In this document: positions 34,914-43,773 of the stretch, in pieces
How positions within the stretch are numbered: the stretch's first letter is position 1
Layout of the letters: the number at the start of each line of letters is the position of its first letter
Made by a program: the position numbers and the translations under genes
DNA from: Cohnella caldifontis
GTDB lineage: Bacteria; Bacillota; Bacilli; Paenibacillales; Paenibacillaceae
Direction of reading: 5' to 3'
Length of the DNA stretch: 64,000 nucleotides
Assembly (NCBI RefSeq): GCF_029360585.1
Contig: NZ_JAQZSJ010000004.1
Coordinates: 186,001-250,000 of the forward strand
The notes under the pieces: model-generated
Seen by the model: only the letters and a program-made list of their open reading frames with translations
What the model was told of the DNA's origin: nothing
Databases searched by the model: none

Positions 34914-35813
34914 ATGCCAACGGCCCAGAAGACGGTGCTGAAACTCGGCGATTACGAGCTGAACGTCACGCATCCGGACAAGCCGATCTGGCCCGACCGG
35001 AACATCACCAAATTGGTCTACCTGCAGCAGCTGATCAAGCTGGGGCCTTATTTGCTGCCGCACACGGAAGGGCGGTATTTGACGACGATCCGTTTTCCGG
35101 AGGGTATCGGGGGCACGTCGTTCTATCAGAAAAACGCGCCGCAGCCGACCCCCGGCTTCGTCCGAACCGCCATGGGCGGAAGCATCCGATACGTCGTGCT
35201 CGATTCCATGGAGACGCTGCTCTGGCTCGGCAGCCTGTACAGCCTGGAACTGCACGTCTCCTGCGAACGGATCGGGGAGACGCTGCCGGACCGTTGGATC
35301 CTCGACATCGACCCCTCGCTGGAAGAAGAGCCGCGGATCATGGAAGCCGCTTCCCTGGTCGGCGAGCTTCTGCATTCGCTCGGGCTCGATGCCGTTCCGA
35401 AGACGTCCGGCGCGACGGGCGTGCAAGTCGTCATGCCGATCGAGCGGGGGCCGACGTTCGACGAGCTTCGCGCGTTCGGCAAGTTCGTTTCGGAATATTT
35501 GGCGGCCCGGCACCCGGAACTGTTCACGGTGGAACGGTTCAAAAAAGACCGGGGCACCCTGATCTATCTCGATTACCTGCAATTTTATCCCGGGCGTACG
35601 CTCGCCGCCCCTTACACGCCGAGGGCCCGTCCCGGCGCGCCCGTGTCGACCCCCCTGACATGGGAAGAAGTCGGCCGCAATCCCGCCGCGGCCGACTTCA
35701 ACCTGTTCAATATTCACGAACGTCTGCGGATCCGCGGCGATCTCATTTCCCGGATGAAGCCGCAGCCCCTGGCCGAAGTGATCCGCAGCATGGAGGGCCG
35801 GCGCAGGCCCTAG
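34914..35813 (+). CDS. Stand-alone LigD-type NHEJ polymerase (primase) domain protein
   Basis: A 299-aa AEP-superfamily polymerase matching the POL domain of LigD. It begins 'VTHPDKPIWPDRNITKLVYL', has the catalytic 'DIDPS' pair, the phosphate-binding 'KTSGATGVQVVMPI' and 'DYLQ' motifs, and 'PLTWEEV'. There is no ligase or nuclease domain, so the ligase must come from another gene. GGAGG lies before ATG 34914. With ku at 32414 it forms a short NHEJ set; the genes between them are unrelated to repair. Confidence 0.92.
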   Translation: MPTAQKTVLKLGDYELNVTHPDKPIWPDRNITKLVYLQQLIKLGPYLLPHTEGRYLTTIRFPEGIGGTSFYQKNAPQPTPGFVRTAMGGSIRYVVLDSMETLLWLGSLYSLELHVSCERIGETLPDRWILDIDPSLEEEPRIMEAASLVGELLHSLGLDAVPKTSGATGVQVVMPIERGPTFDELRAFGKFVSEYLAARHPELFTVERFKKDRGTLIYLDYLQFYPGRTLAAPYTPRARPGAPVSTPLTWEEVGRNPAAADFNLFNIHERLRIRGDLISRMKPQPLAEVIRSMEGRRRP

Positions 35814-35842
35814 GGAAGCCCCCTCTCCGCCTCCCGTCCCGC

Positions 35843-37276
35843 TTACAACAGCGGCGACAGCATCCGCGCGAGCGCCTGCTTGGCCTTGACGCTCCGAGGG
35901 CGCTTGCGGAAGCCGGACAGCTCGATTTCCCGGCTGTCCTTCAAATCCTGCAGGAAATCCCGCTCCAGCTCCGCGATCCTCTCCCCGTCGAACAGCAAGG
36001 CGTTCGTCTCGAAATTGCTGAAGAAGCTGCGCAAATCGAGATTGGCCGTCCCCACCGAAGCCATCAAACGGTCCACGATCACGACCTTGGCGTGGATGAA
36101 TCCCCGGGCGTATTGCCAGAACCGCACGCCGTAACTCATCAGCTCATCCACGTAGGACATCGTCGCCGCATGGACGAGATAAGTATCCGGCACGAGCGGC
36201 ACGATCAGCCGGACGTCGACGCCGCTCATCGCCGCCGTTTTCAGGGCCATGGCCACGCTGGCGTCCGGAATGAAATACGGCGTCGTAATCCATATGCGTT
36301 CCTTGGCGACGGAGAGCGCGGCGAACAGCGTCTCGTGGATGGCGTCGTCCCTGCGGTTCGGCCCCCCGGCCACGATCTGCACCGTCTCGCTGCCCGTACA
36401 GCCGTGGCGGGGAAAATAGTCCGGCCCGTCCGGACTCAGCCCCGTCGCCGTCTCCCAGTCTTTCAGGAACACTTCCTGGAGGCCGTATACCGCGTCGCCC
36501 TCCGCCTCCAGATGCGTATCCCGCCAGAAGCCGAGCTTGGGGTGCTTCCCCAAATATTCGTCCCCGACGTTGATGCCGCCTACGAACCCCCGGGTTCCGT
36601 CCGTCACGAGGATTTTCCGGTGGTTGCGGTAATTCATCCGTTTCTTCAGAAACGTGGGGCGCAGCGGAAAAAAGCTGGCGTATTCCACGCCCGCCTCCGC
36701 GAGCGGCGCGAAGAAGTTTTTCTTGATTTTGATGCTGCCGATCCCGTCGTACAACAGACGGACTTCGACGCCCTCCCGCGCTTTGCGGATCAGTTCCTCG
36801 CGGAACGTGCGGCCCGTCTCGTCATCCCGGAGGATGTAGGTGGAGAAATGGACGTGATGCTTCGCGGCGCGGATCGCGGCCAGCATCGCTTCATAGGCGG
36901 CTTCGGCGTTCGTCAGCACCCGCGTCCGGTTGCAGCCCGTGATCGGAGAAGCCCCGGCTTTGCGCAGCAGCTTGAACAGCCGCTCCTGGCGGGCGAACTC
37001 CGGGCTGGGCATCTCCTCCGGCCCGGAGACCAAACGGCTCTTCTCGAGGATGTCCGCCCTCCGGTGCTCGTCGATGCCGCCCCGCCGCCGGACTTTCCTT
37101 CTTCTCTGGTACTCCTGGGCCAGAAAATAATACAGTACGAATCCGACGATCGGAAACAGGAACAAAATGAACAGCCAAGCCATCGCGTTGGCCGGTCTGC
37201 GGTATTCCAAGACGAGAATGGTCGCCGCCTGAAAGACGAAGATGACCAAAATCCCGATGAGCCAATGCAAATGCAT
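35843..37276 (-). CDS. cls: Cardiolipin synthase
   Basis: Membrane phospholipase-D-type transferase that makes cardiolipin from phosphatidylglycerol; 477 aa. Two N-terminal membrane helices ('LIGILVIFVFQAATILVLEY', 'AMAWLFILFLFPIVGFVLYY'), then two HKD motifs: 'NHRKILVTDGTRGFVGGIN' and 'IHAKVVIVDRLMASVGTAN'. The PLD-nuclease domain order and length are standard for Firmicute Cls. It lies between the LigD-like gene (convergent) and the exopolysaccharide locus. Confidence 0.95.
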   Translation of the reverse strand: MHLHWLIGILVIFVFQAATILVLEYRRPANAMAWLFILFLFPIVGFVLYYFLAQEYQRRRKVRRRGGIDEHRRADILEKSRLVSGPEEMPSPEFARQERLFKLLRKAGASPITGCNRTRVLTNAEAAYEAMLAAIRAAKHHVHFSTYILRDDETGRTFREELIRKAREGVEVRLLYDGIGSIKIKKNFFAPLAEAGVEYASFFPLRPTFLKKRMNYRNHRKILVTDGTRGFVGGINVGDEYLGKHPKLGFWRDTHLEAEGDAVYGLQEVFLKDWETATGLSPDGPDYFPRHGCTGSETVQIVAGGPNRRDDAIHETLFAALSVAKERIWITTPYFIPDASVAMALKTAAMSGVDVRLIVPLVPDTYLVHAATMSYVDELMSYGVRFWQYARGFIHAKVVIVDRLMASVGTANLDLRSFFSNFETNALLFDGERIAELERDFLQDLKDSREIELSGFRKRPRSVKAKQALARMLSPLL

Positions 37277-37365
37277 GCGTCAACCCCGCTTCGATCAACA
37301 TGTCCGGAAATCTTATTATACCACCATTCCCCGACAAGCGAAGTTGAACACGCTCCTTGCGAATC

Positions 37366-38550
37366 TCATTCCGATTGGCGCGTATATTCCGGCATGAAGC
37401 CGACGGGCGTTTTCTCCCGATATAGCCGATGGTAATAGTGCTCGATCCGCCGGATGACGGCATCCTCCGTAAAGTCCCGTTCAATCGCTTCCCGAGCGTT
37501 CCGGCCCAGGCTGTCCGCGAACGTCTCGTTCTCCAGCACTTGCCGGAACGCGGCCGCCAGGCGGCCTTCGTCTTGCGGAGGGACGAGCAGGCCCGTAAGC
37601 CCGTGCCGCAGCAGCTCCCTCGTTCCGAGAACGTCGCTGGCGATGACCGGCTTCGAATACGCCATTCCTTCCATCAGGATCCGGGGGAGGCCTTCCTTCT
37701 CCGAAGTCAGCGCCACCGCATCCGCCAGTTGGACATAGGGGTAAATATCCGTTTGGTGGCCGACGATTTTCACGTGATCTTCGAGTCCGAGCGCCGCGAT
37801 GCGGCTGCGGATCTCCGCTTCGAGCGGCCCCTTGCCGGCCAGCAGGCAGACGAAATCCGCGCACCCCTCTTGAACCAGGCGATGGATGCCGCGCAGCAGG
37901 AAGAAGTGGTCTTTCACCGGCTCCAGCCTCGCTCCGACCAGGATGACTTTCCGTCCGGGGGAGATCCGCCACGCCGCCCGGATCCGATCCAATTCTTCCT
38001 CCGTAATGGACGCGCGTCTGCGGTCCAGCCGTTCGAGATCGACGCCGTTTCCCTCGTAGAAGACGAGCTGCCTTGGGGCGTAAGCCCGGATTTTCTCCAG
38101 GTCTTCCCGGTTCTGCGACGCGATCGCGTCGCAGAATGCCGATGCCAGCTTTTCCAGCATGCGGTAAACGAAATGGGCGATTTTGCCCTGTCCTTCATAA
38201 AAAGGCAGGCCGTGCGCCGTGTGAATGACGACGGGGATGCCCGCCAGCCTGGCGGCGATTCTGCCGACCAGTCCGGCTTTGGCCGTATGCGTGTGGACGA
38301 TGTCGTATTTTTCCTTCCGGAACAGCCGCATTAACCGAATGATCGATAAGAAGTCCTGCAAAGGACGGATTTTCCGGTGCATGGGAACGAACGTCATCGG
38401 CAGCGGGTACTGTCCCATCAACCTTTCGTCGTATCCCTCCGCCGACGAGATCAGATGGATGCGATAGCCTCTCCGCGCCAGAAGCGCCAGCTTGTCGACC
38501 AACACCTTATGGCTGTTGCTGGACGTGCATAGATGGGCAACCTTGAACAA
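37366..38550 (-). CDS. Glycosyltransferase family 4 (GT-B)
   Basis: A 394-aa GT-B enzyme. N-terminal acceptor domain: 'KVAHLCTSSNSHKVLVDKLA', 'YDIVHTHTAKAGLVGRIAAR'; C-terminal donor domain: 'VILVGARLEPVKDHFFLLRG', 'ALTSEKEGLPRILMEGMAY' (the EG.P...E motif) and 'TGLLVPPQDEGRLAAAFRQ'. It follows the initiating phosphoglycosyltransferase, so it may add an early sugar to the lipid-linked repeat unit. Donor and linkage are not inferable. Confidence 0.93.
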   Translation of the reverse strand: MFKVAHLCTSSNSHKVLVDKLALLARRGYRIHLISSAEGYDERLMGQYPLPMTFVPMHRKIRPLQDFLSIIRLMRLFRKEKYDIVHTHTAKAGLVGRIAARLAGIPVVIHTAHGLPFYEGQGKIAHFVYRMLEKLASAFCDAIASQNREDLEKIRAYAPRQLVFYEGNGVDLERLDRRRASITEEELDRIRAAWRISPGRKVILVGARLEPVKDHFFLLRGIHRLVQEGCADFVCLLAGKGPLEAEIRSRIAALGLEDHVKIVGHQTDIYPYVQLADAVALTSEKEGLPRILMEGMAYSKPVIASDVLGTRELLRHGLTGLLVPPQDEGRLAAAFRQVLENETFADSLGRNAREAIERDFTEDAVIRRIEHYYHRLYREKTPVGFMPEYTRQSE

Positions 38551-38574
38551 GTCGTTTACCCCTTCCTTCGCCGC

Positions 38575-39225
38575 TTATCTCGCGCCGTCTCCGGTCAGCA
38601 CGACCTTAACCGTCCGCAGCAAAATCTTCATGTCCAATCGGAATGAAAAATGCTGGATGTAATACATGTCGAGCTCCAGCTTCTCCCGCGGGGTAATCTC
38701 GTAGCCTCCGTTGATTTGCGCCCACCCGGTCAGACCCGGCTTGACGAGCAGCCGCCCGACGAACCCCGGGATCTCTTCGTTGAACCGGGCGACGAAAACC
38801 GGACGTTCCGGGCGGGGCCCGATCAAGCTCATTTCTCCCCGCAGCACGTTGATCAATTGGGGAATTTCATCGATTCTCGTCTTGCGGAGGAAGGAACCGA
38901 CTTTCGTGATCCGCGGGTCGTTCTTCTCCGCCCATTGGGCGCCGTTCTTCTCCGCGTCCAGCCGCATCGAGCGAAGCTTGATGACTTTGAACAAGCTGCC
39001 TTTCCAGCCTACGCGTTCCTGGACGTAGAACACCGGTCCGGGAGATTCCGCGTAGATGGCGGCCATCGCCGCGAGCAGCAAAGGGGAACTCAGCAGCAGC
39101 CCCGCAAGCGAAAACGCGATATCCGCCAGGCGTTTGATCGAGACGTAGTACTTTTTCCGTTCCGCGTAGGGGGCGCTCCAATCCAGAGCCGCGGAGGTTT
39201 CCGAAAGCAAGCGGCTTTCCATCAT
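38575..39225 (-). CDS. Undecaprenyl-phosphate sugar phosphotransferase (initiating PGT, EpsL/WcaJ-like)
   Basis: Monotopic phosphoglycosyltransferase that loads the first sugar phosphate on undecaprenyl phosphate. 216 aa: one hydrophobic re-entrant helix ('ADIAFSLAGLLLSSPLLLAA'), then 'SPGPVFYVQERVGWKG', 'FKVIKLRSM', 'RKTRIDEIPQLINVLRGEMS', 'IGPRPERP' and 'KPGLTGWAQINGGYEITPREKL', all core motifs of the small PGT fold. Separated from the rest of the locus by a terminator and structured leader, so its expression may be separately controlled. Confidence 0.95.
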   Translation of the reverse strand: MMESRLLSETSAALDWSAPYAERKKYYVSIKRLADIAFSLAGLLLSSPLLLAAMAAIYAESPGPVFYVQERVGWKGSLFKVIKLRSMRLDAEKNGAQWAEKNDPRITKVGSFLRKTRIDEIPQLINVLRGEMSLIGPRPERPVFVARFNEEIPGFVGRLLVKPGLTGWAQINGGYEITPREKLELDMYYIQHFSFRLDMKILLRTVKVVLTGDGAR

Positions 39226-39253
39226 TTCCGGTTCTCCTTCCTTTCCTTTCCGA

Positions 39254-39290
39254 CAAAAAAACCGTCAGGGAGCAATTCATCCCTGACGGT
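39254..39290 (-). terminator. Strong intrinsic terminator inside the exopolysaccharide locus
   Basis: ACCGTCAGGGA / TCCCTGACGGT (11-bp perfect stem, 8-base loop) followed on the minus strand by seven T. It lies between the LCP gene and the phosphoglycosyltransferase gene, upstream of the latter. Confidence 0.92.
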
Positions 39291-39298
39291 CCTATTGT

Positions 39299-39339
39299 TT
39301 CGTGCCTCTGAAGTCACTCTTCAGCAACTTTCCCACGAA
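39299..39339 (-). ncRNA. Structured leader RNA upstream of the internal terminator
   Basis: Nested pairing: outer TTCGTG/CACGAA (39299-39304 with 39334-39339) and inner CTGAAG/CTTCAG (39308-39313 with 39319-39324). It directly precedes the terminator in the minus direction. This could be a regulatory leader for the phosphoglycosyltransferase gene, by analogy with antitermination elements in other eps operons, but no known family was recognised. Confidence 0.5.
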
Positions 39340-39395
39340 CATGCTCAATCCTGTACTCAAATGAACCATTGGGACCCGTCTGTCCAGAGGAGCAG

Positions 39396-39512
39396 GGTTT
39401 AAGCTTGCGCGGCAGGCTTAATCAGCTGTTGCCCCATGCGTTGGCGGGGTTTAAGCTTGCGCGGCAAGCTTAATCAGCAGTTGCCCCACGCGCTAGCGGG
39501 GGTTAAGCTTGC
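39396..39512 (-). repeat. 52-bp tandem repeat with palindromic core
   Basis: About 2.2 units of 52 bp, anchored by aagcttgc at 39401, 39453 and 39505. One unit contains the perfect palindrome AAGCTTGC-GCG-GCAAGCTT (39453-39471). Each unit ends in the alternation 'cagttgcccc' or 'ctgttgcccc'. The unit lies upstream of the structured leader. The remaining bases to 39587 hold nothing recognised. Confidence 0.75.
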
Positions 39513-39587
39513 ACGGCAAAACAGCCGCGCCGCTTTCCTCCGGAAAGCGATTCGACTGGGATTCGGCGCGTTTATTTGCGATTGGGA

Positions 39588-40565
39588 TCAAGCCGTCTCC
39601 ATGCTGTTTTGCAGGCGTTCATGGACGCGTTCTCTTTCCCCTGCATCGACCATGTAGTACCAGATGCCGTCGATCATGCGGCCGCTGCCCTTGATTTCCA
39701 TGGTCGTCAAGGCATACTGGTCCATTCTTTCCGTCATGCATGCCCGGAGAAATTCGAACTTCATGTTCGTGCGAACGCTTTGTTCGACTTGCTTGAACAA
39801 GGAATCCGCGCGGACCAAAGTTCCGGCGCGGACGGCTTTGCGCATCAGGCCGGCAATCAGATCCCGTTGTCTCGCGTTGCGGCCCAGGTCGCCTTTCGGA
39901 TCGTCATACCGCATCCGCGAGTAGAGCAGCGCTTCGGAGCCCGACAGCGTCAACGTCCCTTTCTCGAACGTCCGGCCGTGCATCGAAAACGCGAACGGAT
40001 TGTGCACCTCCACGCCGCCCAGAATGTCGACGATCCGGCTGAACTCCTCCATGTCGACCTTCACGTAATAATCGATCGGGTAATCCAGGAACTTCTCGAC
40101 CGTCTGGATCGCCATGTCGACGCCGCCGAAGGCGAAGGCGTGGTTGATTTTGTCCACCGTGCCCCGCCCGACGATCTCCGTTCTCGTGTCGCGCGGAATC
40201 GAGAACAGCAGGATCGATTTCGTTCCCGGGTTGACGCTCATGACGACGATCGTATCGGACCGTCCGACGTCGTTGGTCCGCCGGTCGACCCCGAGCAGCA
40301 GCACGGTGAACGGATGCTCCGGATCCGCTTCGTTGCCGGCGCCGGCCGTCTTCCCCGCCGAGACGCGGATGGGTCCGCCTTTCCCGTCCTGGGCCGAGGC
40401 GGGCGCGGACCGCACGTAAGCCGGCGCTTTCCTCGGCTCGTATATATGGTCGGCCGTCGTCTTCGCCGAATAATAAACATAGACCAGCGAGCCGGCTGCG
40501 GCGAGCAGCGCGGCGGCGAAAAGAGCGCCGCCCCACGCCGCCGCTTTTTTCCAAGGAACCCTCAT
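39588..40565 (-). CDS. LytR-CpsA-Psr (LCP) family glycopolymer-peptidoglycan ligase
   Basis: A 325-aa extracellular enzyme anchored by one N-terminal helix ('AAAWGGALFAAALLAAAGSLVYVYY'; quoted in two parts: AAAWGGALFAAALL and AAAGSLVYVYY). LCP domain motifs: 'TVLLLGVDRRTNDVGRSDT', 'SIPRDTRTEIVG', 'KINHAFAFGG', 'YSRMRYDDPKGDLGRNARQR'. LCP proteins transfer undecaprenyl-linked polymers to peptidoglycan, so the polymer here may be wall-linked. ATG 40565 overlaps the preceding glycosyltransferase stop. Confidence 0.94.
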   Translation of the reverse strand: MRVPWKKAAAWGGALFAAALLAAAGSLVYVYYSAKTTADHIYEPRKAPAYVRSAPASAQDGKGGPIRVSAGKTAGAGNEADPEHPFTVLLLGVDRRTNDVGRSDTIVVMSVNPGTKSILLFSIPRDTRTEIVGRGTVDKINHAFAFGGVDMAIQTVEKFLDYPIDYYVKVDMEEFSRIVDILGGVEVHNPFAFSMHGRTFEKGTLTLSGSEALLYSRMRYDDPKGDLGRNARQRDLIAGLMRKAVRAGTLVRADSLFKQVEQSVRTNMKFEFLRACMTERMDQYALTTMEIKGSGRMIDGIWYYMVDAGERERVHERLQNSMETA

Positions 40566-41728
40566 GATCGCCCATCCGCTTCCTTCCACTCGCCATGCCG
40601 GGCGCCGCGTTTGGCCTCGTAAAAGTCCCGGTACAGTCCCTCCCACCGGGACAAAATGGCGTCGATGTCGTACTGGCCCATCACGTGCTCCCGTCCGCGC
40701 CTGCCCATGTCCCGGCGTTCCTCTTCCGTCCGGAGCATCAGCCGTTCCATGGCCAATGCCAATCGGTCGGGATCCGAAGGCGGGACCAGGTATCCCGATT
40801 CCCCGTCCCGGACGACTTCGCGGTTGCCTCCGACGTCCGTCGCCACGATCGGCAGCTCGCAGGCGGAAGCTTCGAGCAGCACCATCGGCATTCCTTCCCA
40901 GAGGGAAGACATCGCATAGGCGTCGGAAGCGCCCATCAGCCGGGGGATATCGCCGCGGACGCCGAGAAAGCGGACCGTTCCGGATACGCCCAGCCGATCC
41001 GCCAGCGCGAGCAGCTCCTCCCGATCGTCCCCTTGTCCCGCGATGAGCAGGCAGCGCCCGGACGGTCCGTCCGCCATGCGGCTCCAGGCCTGCAGCAGCG
41101 TCGGGAAGTCCTTGGCTCTCGCCAAACGGCCGACGGCCAGCCAGACGAACGTCTCTGCCCCCAGCCCGAGCTCCCGGCGCACGTCCGCACGGTCGGACTC
41201 CTGTTTGCGGAACCGTTTCAAGTTGACCCCGTTGGGCACGCAGACGATTTTCCCTTCGGGGCTCGCCTTGCGGCGGATGGAGCTCTCGACGACCTCCATG
41301 CTGACGCCCGTCGTCAGCTCGCACAGCGGATCGGTGATCCGGTACATCAACATCCGGAGCTTGCCGCCTTGGTAGGTGTTATGAGCCGTAGACACCAGAA
41401 TCGGGATGGGCGCGAACAACCGGCATACTCTCGCCAGCAAGTTGGCATGGACCATGTGGCTGTGCAGGACGTCCGGCCGGAATTCGAGCACGAGCTTCCG
41501 GAGCCTCCCGATCGCCCGCGGATCCGGAACCCCTTTGGCCATATTCAAATGGCGGAACGAGAGACCCGCCTTCTCATAAGGCGCCAAGTCGAGCTCCGGC
41601 GCGGTCATGGAGACGACGAGCACCGTCCATCCCCTGCGGCGCAAACCGCCGGCCAGCTCCAGTACCTGCATCTCGGCGCCGGCATGGACCAAGCCGGTGA
41701 TCAGAAACAGCACCCTACGGTTTTCCAT
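40562..41728 (-). CDS. Glycosyltransferase family 4 (GT-B)
   Basis: A 388-aa GT-B glycosyltransferase. 'VLFLITGLVHAGAEMQVLEL' (acceptor loop), 'VLHSHMVHANLLARV', 'TFVWLAVGRLARAKDFPTLL', 'AYAMSSLWEGMPMVLLEASA' (the EG.P...E motif) and 'ESGYLVPPSDPDRLALAMERL'. GAGGAGGGG precedes ATG 41728. It belongs to the exopolysaccharide operon, coupled to the LCP gene. Sugar specificity unknown. Confidence 0.93.
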   Translation of the reverse strand: MENRRVLFLITGLVHAGAEMQVLELAGGLRRRGWTVLVVSMTAPELDLAPYEKAGLSFRHLNMAKGVPDPRAIGRLRKLVLEFRPDVLHSHMVHANLLARVCRLFAPIPILVSTAHNTYQGGKLRMLMYRITDPLCELTTGVSMEVVESSIRRKASPEGKIVCVPNGVNLKRFRKQESDRADVRRELGLGAETFVWLAVGRLARAKDFPTLLQAWSRMADGPSGRCLLIAGQGDDREELLALADRLGVSGTVRFLGVRGDIPRLMGASDAYAMSSLWEGMPMVLLEASACELPIVATDVGGNREVVRDGESGYLVPPSDPDRLALAMERLMLRTEEERRDMGRRGREHVMGQYDIDAILSRWEGLYRDFYEAKRGARHGEWKEADGRS

Positions 41729-41749
41729 GCGTTCCCCTCCTCTCAATCA

Positions 41750-43117
41750 TCAATTGCGGGGCACCTTGGAGATGGTGAACCGGTACTTCCCCGACGCCGT
41801 CGCTTCGATCCCGTCCACGAATTCGAACTCGACGCCGCAGCCGCTTCCCATGATCTTCCGGGTATCTTCGGCCAATTCGGCAAGGTCGCGGGCATACCGG
41901 GTCCGATGATCGTCGGTTTTGTCGACGGGGACGATGACGATGCGCACCTGGTCGTACGCTTCCTGCACGACCTGGAATTTGTGGATGAACGGCTTGAGCA
42001 TGAGCAGGCGGATGAACATCCGCCCGTCGATCCGATCCCCGTTCGCGTTGATGAAGACGTCGGTCGTCCGGCCGATCAGGTCCTTCAATACCGGAAGGCC
42101 CCTGCCGCAGGCGCAGGGCTCGCCCGACATCGTGCCCAGATCGCCGATCCGGTAACGGATGAGCGGCATCGCGTAGTTGGTCAGCAGCGTAATGGCGATT
42201 TCCCCGTATTCGCCCGGCGCGGCGGGCGTCCCGTCCTCCTTCACGATTTCCACGTAATGGGTGCCGGCCGACACGTGCAGCCCTTCGTGCCGTTCGCACT
42301 CGCACGCGATGTTGCCGACTTCCCGGGAGCCGTAACGGTTGAACACGGGCGCGCGGAACACGCGCTCGATCTTCTGCCGCATGTGGGGGTAAAGCACGCC
42401 GGCCGACGTCAGGATCGATTTGGGGGCGTGGACGGACAGTCCTTTTTCCTCGATAAAGCAGGCCAAATCGTAGATGTTCTCCGCGAACGCGGTCACTTGA
42501 ACCGGCTTATAGCGGTTCAGCCGGTCCACGAAGCGCTCCATCTGCTCCCGCGTCATGCGGAACGAATTCAGCCAGATTTCGTTGCGGATCCACCGGCCCA
42601 ATTGGGTGCGCAGCGTCTCGTTCCCGGCCAGCGTATCCCTGACGGATCCCCAGACGAAAGCGTGTTTCTCCCCCATGGGCAGCCCGGTCCATTCGTCGTC
42701 CAGGATTTTGATCGCATAGCTCCAATCCAGGTATTCTTTATCTTGGATCAGCTCGACCGGCATGCCCGTCGATCCCCCGGATGATTGGACGCTCCAGGTA
42801 CGAAGCGGCAAATCGTTCGATTTGAGCGTTTCGAAATTCGCCCTCACGGCATCTTTGTCCAGCAACGGAATCTCATGGAACCGTTCCAGCCGCACGTTGC
42901 CGCCGTCCTGAACGACGCCGGCCCTGCCGAGCACTTCGCGGTAATAGGGAACGTTGTCATACGCATGGCTAAGCAGGGACGCCAGCCTGGCTTGCTGAAG
43001 CCGTTCCACCTCCGAACGATCCAGCCATTGCCACTGTTCGAGCTGCTTTTTATATTGCAGGGTGTGTCCCCTCACGCTAAGCTCCAGTTCCCAAGCCCTC
43101 TTCTTCAACAAACTCAT
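41750..43117 (-). CDS. CapK/PaaK-like adenylate-forming enzyme (first copy)
   Basis: A 455-aa member of the phenylacetate-CoA ligase-like (CapK) group common in polysaccharide clusters. Motifs: the nucleotide-binding 'SVQSSGGSTGMPVELIQD', 'YGSREVGNIACECERHEGLH', 'GEIAITLLTNYAMPLIRYRIGDLG' and 'PCACGRGLPVLKDLIGR' (Cys pair). No CoA-ligase pathway neighbours exist, so it probably activates an acyl or amino-acid substituent of the polymer. ATG 43117 follows GGGGTTCGG. A paralogue lies at 47159. Confidence 0.87.
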   Translation of the reverse strand: MSLLKKRAWELELSVRGHTLQYKKQLEQWQWLDRSEVERLQQARLASLLSHAYDNVPYYREVLGRAGVVQDGGNVRLERFHEIPLLDKDAVRANFETLKSNDLPLRTWSVQSSGGSTGMPVELIQDKEYLDWSYAIKILDDEWTGLPMGEKHAFVWGSVRDTLAGNETLRTQLGRWIRNEIWLNSFRMTREQMERFVDRLNRYKPVQVTAFAENIYDLACFIEEKGLSVHAPKSILTSAGVLYPHMRQKIERVFRAPVFNRYGSREVGNIACECERHEGLHVSAGTHYVEIVKEDGTPAAPGEYGEIAITLLTNYAMPLIRYRIGDLGTMSGEPCACGRGLPVLKDLIGRTTDVFINANGDRIDGRMFIRLLMLKPFIHKFQVVQEAYDQVRIVIVPVDKTDDHRTRYARDLAELAEDTRKIMGSGCGVEFEFVDGIEATASGKYRFTISKVPRN

Positions 43118-43180
43118 CCGAACCCCACCTCGCCGACCATTTCTACACGGTATTGCGAGCATGCCACGATCCGGCGCCGG

Positions 43181-43762
43181 TTAGTACTTGATCATGTATC
43201 CGATCCATTTGGCATACTCGGTTAAAGCGTATTTCACGTAAATTTTCCGGCTCCACCAGCGCGCCGGATCGAAATTCGGGCTGGGCGCCGCGACGTACGT
43301 CAGCCGGATGCCGGATCCCCGGTACACCTTATCGAATATGTATTGGACCCGGCGCATGTGGTACGTGCTGGAGACGACCAATGCGGACGCGAACCCGTTG
43401 CGCTCCATGATCCGCCGGGAATTCACGGCGTTCGTGTACGTGCTGGTCGCGTCGTAATCGGGAATGACGGAATCGGCGGGCACGCCGGCCCGCAGGATCG
43501 CGCGCATCCGGATTTCACCCGGACCGCGCCCGTCGGTCTTGGTGACGATCATCCGGCCCGCATAGCCCTCGTTCAGGAGTTCGACGCCTTTCTCCAACCT
43601 TCCGGCGCCGCCGCTGAGCAGAATGATGGCGTCCGATTTGCGCGGCGTCTCGTTCACGACGAGAAACCTTCCGAAAAAATAGAAGAACAGCAGGGACAAG
43701 ATCAGCATCGCGCCCATCCATACGGCAATCCTCCGGGCGATCGTTCTTTTGCGGCTCTTCAT
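43181..43762 (-). CDS. YdcF/DUF218 family protein
   Basis: A 193-aa membrane-anchored protein. One N-terminal helix ('WMGAMLILSLLFFYFFG') is followed by the DUF218 domain with 'DAIILLSGGAGRLEKGVELL', 'TYTNAVNSRRIMERNGFASA' and 'VVSSTYHMRRVQYIFDKVY'. ElyC/SanA-like proteins of this fold are linked to envelope polymer metabolism, for instance lipid carrier supply. In this locus a role in undecaprenyl-linked polymer handling is plausible. Confidence 0.88.
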   Translation of the reverse strand: MKSRKRTIARRIAVWMGAMLILSLLFFYFFGRFLVVNETPRKSDAIILLSGGAGRLEKGVELLNEGYAGRMIVTKTDGRGPGEIRMRAILRAGVPADSVIPDYDATSTYTNAVNSRRIMERNGFASALVVSSTYHMRRVQYIFDKVYRGSGIRLTYVAAPSPNFDPARWWSRKIYVKYALTEYAKWIGYMIKY

Positions 43763-43773
43763 GGGAGATCGGT

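Noticed and set aside
39396..39512. CRISPR-like short repeats
   Set aside because: Only about two units of 52 bp, directly adjoining and without variable spacers.
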